From NCBI GenBank assembly GCA_030770425.1, contig JASJFT010000260.1, positions 1-58,641 of the forward strand: a DNA stretch of 58,641 bases, given 5' to 3'. The stretch is from Darksidea phi. Lineage: Eukaryota; Ascomycota; Dothideomycetes; Pleosporales; Lentitheciaceae. The translations under genes were made by a program, and so were the position numbers. Positions 31,162-41,987 of this stretch are shown here, one piece after another. Position 1 is the first letter of the stretch; every line of letters starts with the position of its first letter. The notes beneath the pieces are model-generated. The model did not search any database. It saw nothing but the letters and a program-made list of their open reading frames with translations, and was not told the origin of the DNA.

Positions 31162-32793
31162 TTACGCGCCGACCTGCTTCAGGATGCCCTCAAGGTTGAT
31201 GCTCTTGGGGCGCTCGATGGGCAGACCCAATGCCCTGTCCCAGATGAGCTGTGCGAGGGGTCCGAGGCCGCGGCTGACTCCGAAGGTGGCCGTATAGTAG
31301 AGTGTCTCCTTGAAGCCGTAGTGGTGGAATAGGACACCGGAGGAAGAGTCGACGTTGGGGAAGGGGTTCTTGGTCTGCAGATCATGTAAGCAGTGTGTTA
31401 TTATAATCATCGAAGGTTCTCACCTTTCCGTGCTCGGTGAGTACACCGGGCGCGACCTCAGAGTTCTTCTTCACAAGCTGGAAGACAGGGTCGGCCGCAA
31501 TCTCAGGTCGCGCACTAGCAAAGTCCATCAAAGCCTCGAAACGTGGGTCAGGCTTCCTCAAAACAGCGTGGCCGTACCCGGGGATGACACGTCCAGATTT
31601 GAGAACACTCCAGAGGTAGTTGTTCACGTCGCTTTCGCTGAACTTGGTGCCAACGGCCTTCTGCATGTCCAGAATGAAACGAAGCACTTCCTGAGCAGCC
31701 AGTCCGTGAAGAGGTCCAGCGAGACCCTGTAGACCTGCGCTGTATGAAAGGAAAGGGTCGCTCAGAGCACTGCCAACCAAGTGGGTAGCGTGTGCTGAGA
31801 CATTGCCCCCCTCGTGGTCACCGTGCAGAGCAAGATATAGGCGGAGAAGGTCCTGGAAGCCCTCGTTTTCCTTCCCAGACTTGCCCAACATGGCAGCGAA
31901 GTTGTATGACCAATCCTGGTTCAGATCCACCTCATTGGGGAGCGCACCGCCTCCGCGATAGGCGTTCTGGTAGATCTTCGCGGCGATAGTGGGCAGCTTA
32001 GCGAGCAAGCTGATGCAGTCGTCGAAAGTAGGCTCCCAGTAGTCGGCCTTGCTGATGCCCTTCTCGTAGGCCTTCGCGAACTTGGACTCGTAGTTGAGCG
32101 CTGAGACGGCGCAAGCGAACTGCGTCATTGGGTGGAGATCCTTGGGGAAGTCGTCAAGCATCTTCTCGACGAACTTGGGGATGCCAGCCTTCTCGGCTAG
32201 CTCCCGGGAGAGAGCACGCGTCTGTCCTACGGAGGGCACTTCGCCGGTGAGAAGAAGCCAGAACATGGCTTCGGGAAGCATTTCGGTGCCGGAGGTACCC
32301 TTCGGCAACTCCTTTTGGCAGTCCTTGATGGTCTTGCCATGGAAGCGGATACCCTCATTGGCGTCAAGCACTGAGCCTTCCCACACCATGGCCTTCAAAC
32401 CTCTTGAAAGGAGTTAGATTATGAAGAGTGTTTGTTTCGATGGCTGCCCACCTCATCCCACCCAAGGTGTTCTCCACCTTGACCTCGCCGATTTTTTTGT
32501 CGGCATGGGCCTTGACCTTCTTCAGCAGCTCGCGCTTAGCAGGCAGGAATTTCTTGAAGGTGGCCTTGAGATCCGGCTCCGAGGACGATGAGTAGTTGCA
32601 TGCTTGCACTGTAGCGAACTGTTAAGCGCTATGACGTCTGATCCGAGGGCTGAATTGCATACCAGAAGCAAATGGACGTGTCGCTGAGGGCTGTGGAAGC
32701 TTCAATCAGTCACCAACTTGCATAGCGCGATTTCTTCGAGCTCACCTTGATAGCTCGCAAAGCTCTAGAAGCTGTACGCCCGCTTAACGCCAT
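31162..32793 (-). CDS. mcsA: 2-methylcitrate synthase, mitochondrial
   Basis: Condenses propionyl-CoA with oxaloacetate in the methylcitrate cycle and usually has citrate synthase activity as well. Exons 32793-32746, 32690-32663, 32608-32452, 32402-31424 and 31374-31162 join in frame (introns 49-55 nt), giving 474 residues. The N-terminus is a presequence rich in Arg/Ser/Ala ([24 protein letters not shown]). The text [20 protein letters not shown] and the end [15 protein letters not shown] match fungal McsA better than CitA. Active-site parts are [10 protein letters not shown] (His), [14 protein letters not shown] (His, Arg) and PNVDSSSG (Asp). Head to head with the methylisocitrate lyase gene, which supports the assignment. 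One internal segment ([13 protein letters not shown]) is more citrate-synthase-like. Confidence 0.9.
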
Positions 32794-33315
32794 AGCCGCA
32801 GCTTCGGGTGGGGTAACAGGGATTGTGGTGGCGGGGAAAAGTAGGTGTCGTCGTGCGTTGGCTCCAAACAGCGAAACCGCTCCCTTCCAGAGCGCAATGG
32901 AGGTTATAAAGAAAAGCCAGCGAGAAAACAGCGGCAGCTCTCGGCGCCAGATTTTGCGAGGCAGTGGTGCTCCGCTGCTGCGGCGGTTCAAGGTGTTGCT
33001 GCCCCTCGGCAAAGCTCAAGACGGCCTAGTGGACTGGCTATCCTCGGTCCCTTCGGCGGGGAGGAGAAAGTTATCCCATGCGCGACACCACGGTCATCGC
33101 GCATCGACGCGTGCTCTTGTCCAGTAATCCCCGTCTGGTCCGCATCCTGGAAGCCTCTGCCGGCTGATCCGATTGAGGCTCTTGCGTGGCAATTGTGGTC
33201 CGTAATCGGTCAACAGTGAACTGGAAGCTTACCAAGCTCGCTGCCGCCGAAACGCTTTCAAGCAATAAAGAGTCACGCTCTCCCTGTGCGGACTGACGCC
33301 TCAAATATACTCACC
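32794..33315. promoter_or_regulatory. divergent promoter region mcsA / methylisocitrate lyase
   Basis: 522 bp between the divergent ATGs at 32793 (-) and 33316 (+). GC-rich, no supported coding region. It may coordinate expression of the two propionate-pathway genes; no binding site is claimed. Confidence 0.45.
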
Positions 33316-35302
33316 ATGCTGCGGATAGTGTCACGGTCCGTAGCGCGCCAGAGCCGGTCTCTCAGGATAGCGAACCGATCCCCCCAGCTCCTCCGACCGC
33401 TTTCCGCGACCGCATACCGCATGTCGAGCCCAGTGCTGAAGCCTGTTGACCCGCCTGTCTCGTCGGCACTTCCAGGAGATTCGTTCCAGCTGCTTGCAGA
33501 AACATCGAAGGCTGGCCAGGCGGAAGATGCGCTCTTCGAGGAGCAGGTACAGCAGGTCAAGGACTGGTGGGCATCGCCGCGGTACAAAGACATCAAGCGA
33601 CCATACTCGGCAGAAGATGTCGTGAGCAAAAGGGGGGCGCTTCAGCAGACATACCCGAGCTCGCTGATGGCGCGGAAGCTTTTTAATCTGTTCGAGGAGC
33701 GAGCAGCAAAGGGCGAGCCAGTGCATACGAGTTCGTTAGTCCTATACCTTGTAGTCAATACAATAGCTGATGTGTTTCCTTGAAGTGGGTGCCATTGACC
33801 CTGTGCAAATGACCCAGCAAGCCGCAAATCAGGAGGTGCTCTACATCTCGGGATGGGCATGCTCCTCCGTCTTGACCACGACGAACGAAGTGTCTGCCGA
33901 CTTTGGCGACTACCCGTACAACACTGTGCCGAATCAGGTACAGCGATTGTTCAAGGCGCAACAGCTCCATGACCGGAAGAACTGGGACAACCGGAGAAAG
34001 ATGACGCCAGAACAACGTGCGAAGACGCCGTATCTAGACTATATGCGTCCCATCATTGCGGACGGAGACACTGGACATGGCGGTCTCTCAGCCGTCATCA
34101 AATTGGCGAAGCTTTTCGCCGAGAACGGCGCGGCAGCTGTGCATTTTGAAGACCAGCTCCACGGCGGCAAGAAGTGCGGCCATCTCGCAGGCAAGGTCCT
34201 CGTCCCCGTTGGCGACCACATCAACCGCCTGGTGGCTGCGCGCTTCCAGTGGGATACGATGGGTTGTGAAAACCTCGTCATTGCGCGAACCGACTCCGAA
34301 AGCGGCAAGCTCATCTCCAGCGCCGTTGACGTGCGCGACCACGAGTTCATCAAGGGCGTGACGGAAGACACAGAGCCCCTTGCCGAAACGCTGCAGAATA
34401 TGGAAGCAGACGGAGCATCCGGAAAGGAAATTGATGCGTATGAAGCGGCGTGGGTAAAGAAGCACAAGCTCGTCACTTTCGATGAGGCGGTTGTGCAGCA
34501 CCTCGAGAAAGAAGGCGTCGCACAATCCTCCATCGACGCCTACTTGAAGGAAATCAAGGCCAACCCCAACCTCTCGTTACTCAAGCGCCGTAAACTTGCC
34601 GATGGATACACCAAATCGCCGGTGTACTTCAACTGGGACATTCCGCGGACCCGCGAGGGTTTCTATCACTTCAAGGCTGGCATCGAAGCAGCGACCAAGC
34701 GTGCAAAGGAATTTGCTCCTTATGCTGATCTCTTGTGGGTCGAGACTGCCACCCCAGAAGTGCAATACGCCGCCAAGTTCGCTGGCGAGATTAGGGAACA
34801 GTATCCTAACAAGAAGTTTGTGTACAACCTCTCACCGAGCTTCAACTGGATGGGCCAAGGCTTCTCGGAAGATTCGCTGAAGAGTTTCGTGTGGGATCTG
34901 GCGAAGCATGGGTAAATGAAGATTCTTCCCCACCGTCGCGGTATCACTAATCTTTACGTGCAGGTTCGTTCTCCAACTCATCTCCCTTGCAGGTCTCCAC
35001 TCCACCGCAACCATCACCTGCGAGCTTTCCCGCGCCTTCAAGGACCAGGGCATGCTCGCCTACGTCAACCTCGTGCAGGCTCGTGAAAAAGAGATCGGAT
35101 GTGATGTCCTGACGCATCAGAAGTGGAGCGGTGCTGGTATGATCGATGGTATCTTGGGAGCGATACAAAGTGGGAGCAGTGGTAGTAAGAGCATGGGCGA
35201 GGGCAATACTGAATCTGGTAAGCTCTAGTACACCCTACTGTTCCCCAACATGGGATTAGCTGATTATGATAATTGCCACTAACGTACATTGCAGGCTTTT
35301 AG
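33316..35302 (+). CDS. mclA: 2-methylisocitrate lyase, mitochondrial
   Basis: Splits 2-methylisocitrate into pyruvate and succinate, the last step of the methylcitrate cycle. Exons 33316-33730, 33786-34911, 34964-35217 and 35295-35302 give 600 residues; without the last intron the protein ends ...SGKL at 35228. The N-terminus is a mitochondrial presequence ([20 protein letters not shown]). The isocitrate lyase superfamily signature reads [10 protein letters not shown] near residue 266 (Met replaced by Leu relative to glyoxylate-cycle isocitrate lyase KKCGHMAGKV), preceded by [17 protein letters not shown] and the presequence also favour the methylisocitrate branch. Divergent from mcsA. The glyoxylate enzyme would normally lack a presequence and end in a peroxisomal signal. 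Confidence 0.9.
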
Positions 35303-35915
35303 ATGTACATTGTACTATACCAATAAGAAAATATTTACCGTTCGAGCAGAGTACAGATCATAATTTCTCGCGTGAGATTCTACATGTCTTCTCTTGGAAA
35401 GCCTCACTTGACAGCCCGTCAACCATGAATCCGGTTTCCCGCACTAACACATCACCTCATTGGCCATATGTCCGTCGAAAACAAAATTTTCCATCCCAAA
35501 AGTTCGAGCTTCTATGTTGTTGTTCGGCCGCAGAGCTTCCTCTCATCCTCCTTTCCTTTACGCTTATTAGCAAGAAAGTACAAGCACATCACCACAAGCT
35601 TCTCCAGAGGAAAACGAATTGCAGCCTTTTGGATAACTTAACGTTTTGATAAACGCCCCTTCGCCGCTGTAAGTAGAAAGCTCGCTGCTGCATTCGTTAT
35701 GGTCGTTCTTCTCCAGAGGTAGAAAGTCTACTGACGACCGCCTAGACGTTGTTTCCACCGTCTTCCCAGCAAGCACGAAAGTGATCTAAAGACCCTCCGG
35801 ATCCCCTTTGCAAGACTTATTTCAGTGCCCCCGACCGCGTCGCATCTGCGCTACAGATATCCTCAATTACCCGTGGAAAGCGATCTGAAGGTCGTCTCGA
35901 TCAACAATTCCTGAC
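35303..35915. other. gene-free stretch after mclA
   Basis: About 0.6 kb. A/T-rich near 35300-35350, then pyrimidine-rich sequence leading into a small open frame at 35916. No RNA gene is recognised. Confidence 0.4.
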
Positions 35916-36119
35916 ATGGCCGCGGCCAAAGTCGTGCTCAAAATGCCGGCCAACACCGACGCCGACATCTGCAAGGCCTCGGAACCTGGCCTTAAGCTGT
36001 ATATTCTCGGGGACCGCGTCACTACCACACCGCAGACGGCGAATCCGGTCAAGGTCAAGTGCGGGCAGGTTAGTAGGGAGGAGGTGTGTGAGGCTAAGGA
36101 ACAGAAGAGGGTGTTCTAA
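35916..36119 (+). CDS. small open frame, possible 67-aa protein
   Basis: Starts MAAAKVVLKMPANTDADICKA and ends KEQKRVF. It is GC-rich, hydrophilic, has three cysteines, and lacks a signal peptide or membrane segment. A CAG|GTTAGT site near codon 51 could be a splice donor, so the tail may differ. I recognise no family. It is called because it has gene-like codon use and a leader-like upstream region, but it could be spurious. Confidence 0.4.
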   Translation: MAAAKVVLKMPANTDADICKASEPGLKLYILGDRVTTTPQTANPVKVKCGQVSREEVCEAKEQKRVF

Positions 36120-37240
36120 GGGAGACTAGTAGTGTCTTCTGGTAGGCACTCTTTGCGGTTTATGTCTACGCACCGGCAGGATCGCCACAGCGAACTTTGC
36201 TGTTCAAGCTGCTCTAAATGAACAGTGCTGTGATGGTAATATTAGCTTGTACTACTGGTCTTGTATTTCTTGAAGATGAGGTTGATACGGTTGATTCGCT
36301 TGGAGGACAGTTCTCGGTCGCTCACAACGTTATTTAGATACACATTATTCTGGTGGACTAGCAATCTCATTTTTAGTATCGTAAACAGTCTTTAAATCAC
36401 AACCTCTTCTCATTGTCTGTCTCACGTATTGCACCCTCCTACACCTTACTTCTTCCTCCACAACAAACACCACATCACCCAGCACCAACGAATCCCCTTA
36501 ATACCTCCAATATAAGCCTCCCGCATCCATATTAGCGGGGGAACCCCCTTCGATACTTGAAATGATTACACCTGTCAGCAACTACAGCGATCGCGTCACC
36601 TGATTTTGCAGTGGGAGAGTGGTGTTTTTGGTGTTTCGTGTGAGGCCCAAGAGGCTGGTCATGAGCAGTGGATGACCTTGGCTGGCTTACTTCCTGCGCA
36701 ATAGCATGTCCGCTACAGGCTACGGATATGGACATTGTGTTGTTAGATGGATAGGAGGGTTTAGTATGTAATACCCACCATCCACTAAGTTTGGATAGAA
36801 TCTCTTGCAGTAAAACAGCTTGGCTACGGCATTCTTCTCAACGCACTCGGACCCTTCGCGCTAGCCAACTTTCCTAAAACCCTCGCTTTTCCTTCTCCGG
36901 CTTTTATTCTTCTATCGTACTTTTGCTGAGACCGCCACCCTCGGCATGATCATTTGGACTAGCATTTTCATGCTGAATGAGTACGTGAAGGATGGAGCGA
37001 GGCTGATTATTGCTCTGTTATGACTTTTATGACGATTGAGGAAGCACTGGGGGTTTATGGGTATATGATGGAGGTTGCTGCGGGGTTGGTGCAATGTGGG
37101 TTTTGGTTGGAGACTGTGGAGGGTGGAATGTAATGGATATGTGAGGGGTGTTTGGGAAGTGTTGAGGTGGGTGGGTATATAGAATGAGAGAAGGGCTGAT
37201 ATAGTTCCCAGGAAAACTCTTGTTGTACAATGAGGTAGGC
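36120..37240. other. 1.1-kb gene-free stretch
   Basis: Between the small frame at 35916 and the stop at 37241. Several short open frames are present on both strands, none with protein-like features. No repeat or RNA gene is recognised. Confidence 0.4.
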
Positions 37241-37771
37241 TCAATCTTCTCGTGCTCCCGTCAGTTTCCTCCCCCTGGAATACGTACTAAACATATACAC
37301 CACGGTCGTCGCCATTCCCAACCCTGCACCCCCCAGCGCCGCCCCTCCCCTACTTACCCCGACCAACCTTCCCCTCCACGCCTGTAACCACCCAAACGCC
37401 GCTCCTGTCCCCATAGCCCCAAAAGCATACCAATCAGTAGCCATCTCCCCCTTATTCTCAAGCAACCTCCACGCCCGATCCTGCCACTCAATCTCCTCCC
37501 TTCCCAACATACGCCCGTATGCCGCTGTAACGCCGAATAACGCGCCGAAAACGAGGCCACGGCCGGAATGCTTGAACACTCGTGGAACGAGGACTGCGCT
37601 ATTGAAGAGTGTGCCGTTTTTGTAGCGCAAGGCGAGGAGAGACATGGGTGCTGTGTAGAGCGAGATGAAAGTACCGGCCATGGCGCCGGCGCGCGCGGTG
37701 TGCAGGTAGAGGATTTCGTGGGCGAACCGTTGGTCTTCGGCGTAGGGGGCGTGGGGGAAGAGGGACGTCAT
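37241..37771 (-). CDS. four-helix glycine-rich membrane protein, unknown (176 aa)
   Basis: Starts at the ATG 37771 (MTSLFPHAPYAED); the open frame extends upstream without an ATG. Four hydrophobic segments are visible: about residues 25-48 (GAMAGTFISLYTAPMSLLAL), 65-85 (GRGLVFGALFGVTAAYG), 110-130 (WYAFGAMGTGAAFGWLQAW) and 140-165 (GGAALGGAGLGMATTVVYMF). Each has GxxxG-like glycine spacing, a layout seen in Tim17/22/23-type mitochondrial inner-membrane proteins and in complex I subunit B14.7. That likeness is structural only; I cannot assign a family. It ends in a basic tail (SRGRKLTGARED). Intronless. Confidence 0.6.
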   Translation of the reverse strand: MTSLFPHAPYAEDQRFAHEILYLHTARAGAMAGTFISLYTAPMSLLALRYKNGTLFNSAVLVPRVFKHSGRGLVFGALFGVTAAYGRMLGREEIEWQDRAWRLLENKGEMATDWYAFGAMGTGAAFGWLQAWRGRLVGVSRGGAALGGAGLGMATTVVYMFSTYSRGRKLTGARED

Positions 37772-38322
37772 GGTTTCGTTGTCGCAACTGCGGTTTATCA
37801 AGCTTGAAGACTCGTTTGAAGCTGGCGTTTTACTTTTGCTGAAGCTTGACGGTATGGCCTTGAGTATAGCTCCGTATGTGCAGTTCAAGGTCGTAGAGAG
37901 GTTCTCGATGTCAATTGAGAGGAGCGCAATAGGAAATCTCTCGGTAAGAGCTGAATTGCATTCATCGCGGGCTGCGCTGACTTTTGTGTGGTGTGATGTA
38001 CGGACGAAAGCATCGGCGGCCCAAAGATACCCCGGCGATCACCCTGCGCATCGGAGTTCCACTAGCTAGTGACGTCTGTGCACGATCTTCTAACCTCCGA
38101 CTTCCGACTTCCCCCACAACACCAACACTCCTTTTCACCATCACCAGGGAAGTAAGACCTTCAACTCAAATACTATTGCTCATCTTTGCACTCTCAAAGT
38201 CATCGGCGCAGCTAGCCTCCTTGTAGCCTTCAAACCCTATCTCAACACACTCTATCTCAACAGGTGCTCCATTTCCATGTCTGCTTGTCAGCACCATGCA
38301 AGGTGAAGGTAATCATTACTTT
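37772..38322. other. gap between two minus-strand genes
   Basis: About 0.55 kb with the promoter of the four-helix protein gene and the 3' end of the 38323-38844 gene. An upstream exon of the former cannot be ruled out. Confidence 0.35.
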
Positions 38323-38844
38323 CTAAGCCCAGTCCTTTGTCTCGATAGACGCGGGTGGCGCTTCTTTCGGAAGCTGACCAATTCCCTCTATCTTTATCCC
38401 TTCCATATCAACCCTCATCTTCTCCAGCACATGCTTGATCACCACATCATCCCCCTGCTCTTTCTTCCCATCTCCAACCCTCTCCACATCCCATTGCCAG
38501 TCCCATTCTCCCTGCCGAATCCCCTTCCTCGGTCGGGCGTTCCCTCCTGTAAAGATAGTCCACCATATCCTCCCTGAATGCTTCTCCACCCCATTCTCCG
38601 TCCTCCCCTTGGAGACAACTAGCGCAGGCACGTCCCAGGTGCAGCTCCAGCCTTTGGCCCAAGGAACTTCGCCGACATTCATGTCGAAGCTGATCGTCTG
38701 TAAGACAAATCGGGCGGCCTCATCGGAGTGGAAAACGAAGACTAGTCGGCCGGTTTGCGGGATGGCGGTAAGACGTTCGCTAGGAACGTCGCGAAACTCG
38801 TCGGTCATGAGGATCCACTCGCTGGTCGGAACGTACTTGGGCAT
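38323..38844 (-). CDS. hypothetical protein (173 aa)
   Basis: Intronless frame starting MPKYVPTSEWILMTDEFRD. The sequence looks like a folded single domain: strands in GRLVFVFHSDEAARFVLQT and WSCTWDVPALVVSKG, a Trp-rich segment (GRIWWTIFTGG, GEWDWQWDVERV), then a charged helix (VIKHVLEKMRVDMEGIKI). No signal peptide, membrane helix or catalytic motif. I do not recognise the family. Confidence 0.6.
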   Translation of the reverse strand: MPKYVPTSEWILMTDEFRDVPSERLTAIPQTGRLVFVFHSDEAARFVLQTISFDMNVGEVPWAKGWSCTWDVPALVVSKGRTENGVEKHSGRIWWTIFTGGNARPRKGIRQGEWDWQWDVERVGDGKKEQGDDVVIKHVLEKMRVDMEGIKIEGIGQLPKEAPPASIETKDWA

Positions 38845-39577
38845 AGCAGACGGTTCGGAGAGACACCTGTTGTTATCTAGTACGTTGCTGCGCGCTCTGC
38901 TCTCTCATGCGGCGATCACAGTGCGCTGAAGAGCTTGAAGGATGGAGTCGCGAAGCGTGACGGTCGTGGGTGTGAGAACGAACAAATTGCACACGACAGC
39001 AGTGTTGCAAGAGATAGACCGCTAAGTTCATGACAATCATTTGCCACCTCACCGCAACTTGCTACGGTCTTGTTTCGTCGGCAACCAGTCTCCCATCCTT
39101 TCACTTGTTGTTCGAAACCTCTCCAACATCAATATCCTGATATTCTCAATCGAACAGCTCTTCCTCATTGCGCGTCCTTTGTTGAGTCGCTCGGGTCTTC
39201 GACTAGCCTCCACATAGTCCGCGAACACAGTATGTCTTCGCTTTCATGCTCACTCATTAACTCTTTCTCTGGTCAAACTCGGAGCTACTTTTAAGCACCT
39301 CTGAAATGAACTGTTTGCGGTGCATCTCACCCTTTAGGTCAAAGATGTAGATTGGCGTCTTGCATAATACTTTGTTGTCTTCTCCGCTCCCGCCTTGGCG
39401 TTGCTATCATGGTAGTTGCTATGCGGCCTTCACCTGACACCACGCACCTGAAAGGCTCGCCACACTACCGACATAAAGGTGTGTGCTCCCGGTTTTCCCC
39501 CACCACCCCACCACCTTCCTCCCTCAAACTCCGTCCCAAACAACAATCTCCAACGACAATCTACTACTCGCGACACC
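38845..39577. other. divergent intergenic stretch
   Basis: About 0.7 kb between divergent starts at 38844 (-) and 39578 (+). CT-rich leader-like sequence lies just before 39578. No other feature is seen. Confidence 0.4.
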
Positions 39578-40141
39578 ATGAAGCTCCTCGCGGTCATCCT
39601 TGCGGCGTTTGCTGCTCTTGCGGCTGCCGTCCCTACCGCCGTAAATGCTCTGCTCTTTCCTCCAATGCGTCCAGCAACTGACGGCGCCCAATAGACCGAT
39701 AATTCCGTAGCGGCTCGCGACGACACCAGCATCAACACCGCCAACGTCAACAGCCGTGGGTATGATCCCAACTACCTTGGGCCCTGCCAAAAGCAAGGCT
39801 GCCTCCACTGCTGCAAGGATCGCTTCACCCCATGTGAGCACTGCGCTTGCGGTCCTACTGCCCACTGGCCACCCGAGAACTGCGAGGAAAAGGGATCTGC
39901 TTCTTCGCTGGAGACGCTGCAGGTTCGCGAGCCCGTTGACATTTCACCGATCCCTCCCCAGTCTGTCGACGTTTCGCCCATCCCTGAACCCATTCTCGCA
40001 GTCCGGGAACCACGCGAATGCGACTCTTTGTGTCATAAATACAAGTGCTGCCGAGACGGTAGATGGTGTCGGTGCAGTCTTGAACAGCTCGCTGCTTTTG
40101 AAGCAGCAGCTGAGCTTGATGCGAGCGTTTTGGGCTTCTGA
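39578..40141 (+). CDS. secreted cysteine-rich protein with two related Cys modules
   Basis: Exons 39578-39640 and 39695-40141 join in phase 0 across a 54-nt intron to give 169 residues. Residues 1-17 (MKLLAVILAAFAALAAA) are a signal peptide. The mature chain has 14 cysteines in two clusters. Cluster 1 spans about residues 50-85 with pattern C-x4-C-x2-CC-x6-C-x2-C-x-C plus one later Cys. Cluster 2 is near 135-155 with C-x3-C-x4-CC-x5-C-x-C. They are linked by a Pro-rich spacer with repeated phrases (VREPVDISPIP, VDVSPIPEP, AVREP). Both clusters share a CC doublet followed by Lys/Arg-Asp, so an internal duplication is plausible. No known Cys-rich domain is confidently matched. Likely extracellular; the role is unknown. 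Confidence 0.72.
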
Positions 40142-40406
40142 GGGCCCTTTATGGGCCTCTGGTGGAACAGTCTTTATGACAGATATGGGCTCTGCTTGAT
40201 CAAACTCGAGCATATGCCAGCTTTCAAAAGTCACGGGTCAAGAAGAGAGTCGGATGATATAGCGAATCAATTCAAATAAAGGAATACATTCAAGTGAGAC
40301 CGAATGTTCCTGTAGTCTACATTGCATCGTGAACACATTAACTTCCAATGCCAGTCTTCTCATAAAAGGTATAATCCTTCGCCCTCCTACGCCCGCACAC
40401 CCCAAC

Positions 40407-41987
40407 CTACATGTCCGCCGCCCTCAACGCCATATAATGCTCAATCACTGCAGTATGATGCCCGACCATCGCCCTCGCAAACCCCACCTTATCCTCCTCG
40501 CCCATTTGACAAGCATGCAGCAAATCCCTCTGCGCGCCATGCAACTCCATCTGCGCATTCGCAACTTCGACAAGATACTTACCACCCCGAATATAATAGC
40601 TCTGCATAACGGTCGGTGAGACGGCATAGTTGCATTCGGCATCTCTGGGATCATGCGGTAGGACCGAAGTGATCGTTTCAGTAACGTCGGTCTTACTAGC
40701 GTAGACCATTTGGGGGGTACCATAGGGTCGATCGGAGGGCGAGGCGGTCTGGTAGTCGGACATGCTCTTCTTGTTTGCGCGGGCGGCGCGGCGGCTGCGG
40801 CTGCAGGGTGCGAAGCAGCATTTCAGACAGCCGGCTAGGACGCCCGCGCACTTCCATAGGAAGATTAGTATGCCAATGAGAACGAGGACGCCAACGCCGA
40901 TCAGAATGTGCTTGAGATGCTTGTCTATCCACAGGCGTTTGTCCTTTGCGGGGCGGGGCTTGACGTGCTCTGTTTGGCCTTCGGTGACGATGGTGTCTTT
41001 GTTGAAGAGCAGCTTTGGACCTTGTTCCCAGGGTTTGCCTGAGAAGGAGCCGGTGACTTTCCACTCGGTTTCCGTGTCTGTGAAGGAGAATGCGAGGTCT
41101 GCGGACGACGCTGTAACGGTGGCGTTGAACTTGGCGGCCGTGTTTGCGAGGAGGGAGCGTAGTTGGAATTTCCGCGGACAGGAGTTAGGGTATCCGGAAT
41201 CGGTTCCTGTCGTGTTGACCACGTAGTTGAAGAAGTTGTTGTAGCTTCCAAACTGGCTCGTCAAGCTGCCCTCGAGCTCGAACGTGTCGCCGTTCTTCTT
41301 CTGCTGCAAGGACCATATCTGCGCATTTTCTACGTTGTCATTGCTGCTTTCGAAATTGACAAAGGCTTTATTCGGCGTCTGGGGACAGTCTCGCTCAAAG
41401 ATCGAGCGTCCGAATTGGAAGTAGTACGGGTTCTTGTCGCCGTAGGCTTCGCGCGATACATTGTTCTTGTTTTGCGGACCGATGCGTAGGAACATGTTGG
41501 GGATGTCTTGGACCTTGAGTACGGAGCAGTTGTATGTTGCGTTGGATGGGGGAGGGGTTAGGGTGAGCGAGTAACTGCCGTTGTAGTAGGCGTCTGTGAC
41601 TTCCATTTCCCAGGAGGGTGTTGGGGTATTGGAGTCGAGGGAGGTGAGGTAGTTGCGTGCTTCAGAGTCGTTAGCATTGTCATTTTAGTCTTACGTTCTC
41701 GGTCAAGACTCACTCTCATTATGATGCTTGTCATCCCAGATCCAATGGCAGAATCCGCCATTGATTTCCGTACAATCTGGCTTGACATCCGATCCATTCC
41801 CCAACATGTAAACCGCTCCCAGGTTCAAAGTATAGCATTCTTCCGCTGAGTACTCAATGGTAGTTGTACCACCACCACCACCTCCTCCTCCTCCTCCTCC
41901 GCCGCCGCCGCCTCCACCCCGACCACCACCTCTGCCAGCAACGAAGGGCACAAGAAGTGCTGAGGTAATGAGTGTTGGGAACAACAT
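40407..41987 (-). CDS. secreted-side single-pass membrane protein with poly-Gly N-terminus
   Basis: Exons 41987-41714 and 41659-40407 join in phase 1 across a 54-nt intron to give 508 residues. A signal peptide (MLFPTLITSALLVPFVAG) is followed by GRGGGR and an uninterrupted glycine run of about 17 residues. The extracellular part (to about residue 335) has several N-glycosylation sequons (NGSY, NATY, NVSR, NTTG, NATV) and paired cysteines (EECYTLN, PDCTE, GFCHW). One membrane helix near 340-362 (ILIGVGVLVLIGILIFLW) leads into a juxtamembrane Cys cluster (KCAGVLAGCLKCCFAPC), possibly palmitoylated, and a cytosolic tail of about 130 residues. This looks like a surface sensor or adhesin, but no named family is recognised. 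Confidence 0.72.
41861..41932. repeat. trinucleotide run encoding poly-Gly
   Basis: CCA, CCT and CCG triplets in succession. On the minus strand they encode the glycine run of the membrane protein at 40407-41987. Synonymous variation (three different third bases in blocks) suggests selection for glycine or successive expansions. Confidence 0.85.

Noticed and set aside
31162..32793. Ordinary mitochondrial citrate synthase
   Set aside because: The [15 protein letters not shown] block, the C-terminus and the divergent methylisocitrate lyase neighbour fit 2-methylcitrate synthase better, although one internal segment is citrate-synthase-like.
33316..35302. Glyoxylate-cycle isocitrate lyase
   Set aside because: It has a mitochondrial presequence and [10 protein letters not shown] instead of KKCGHMAGKV.
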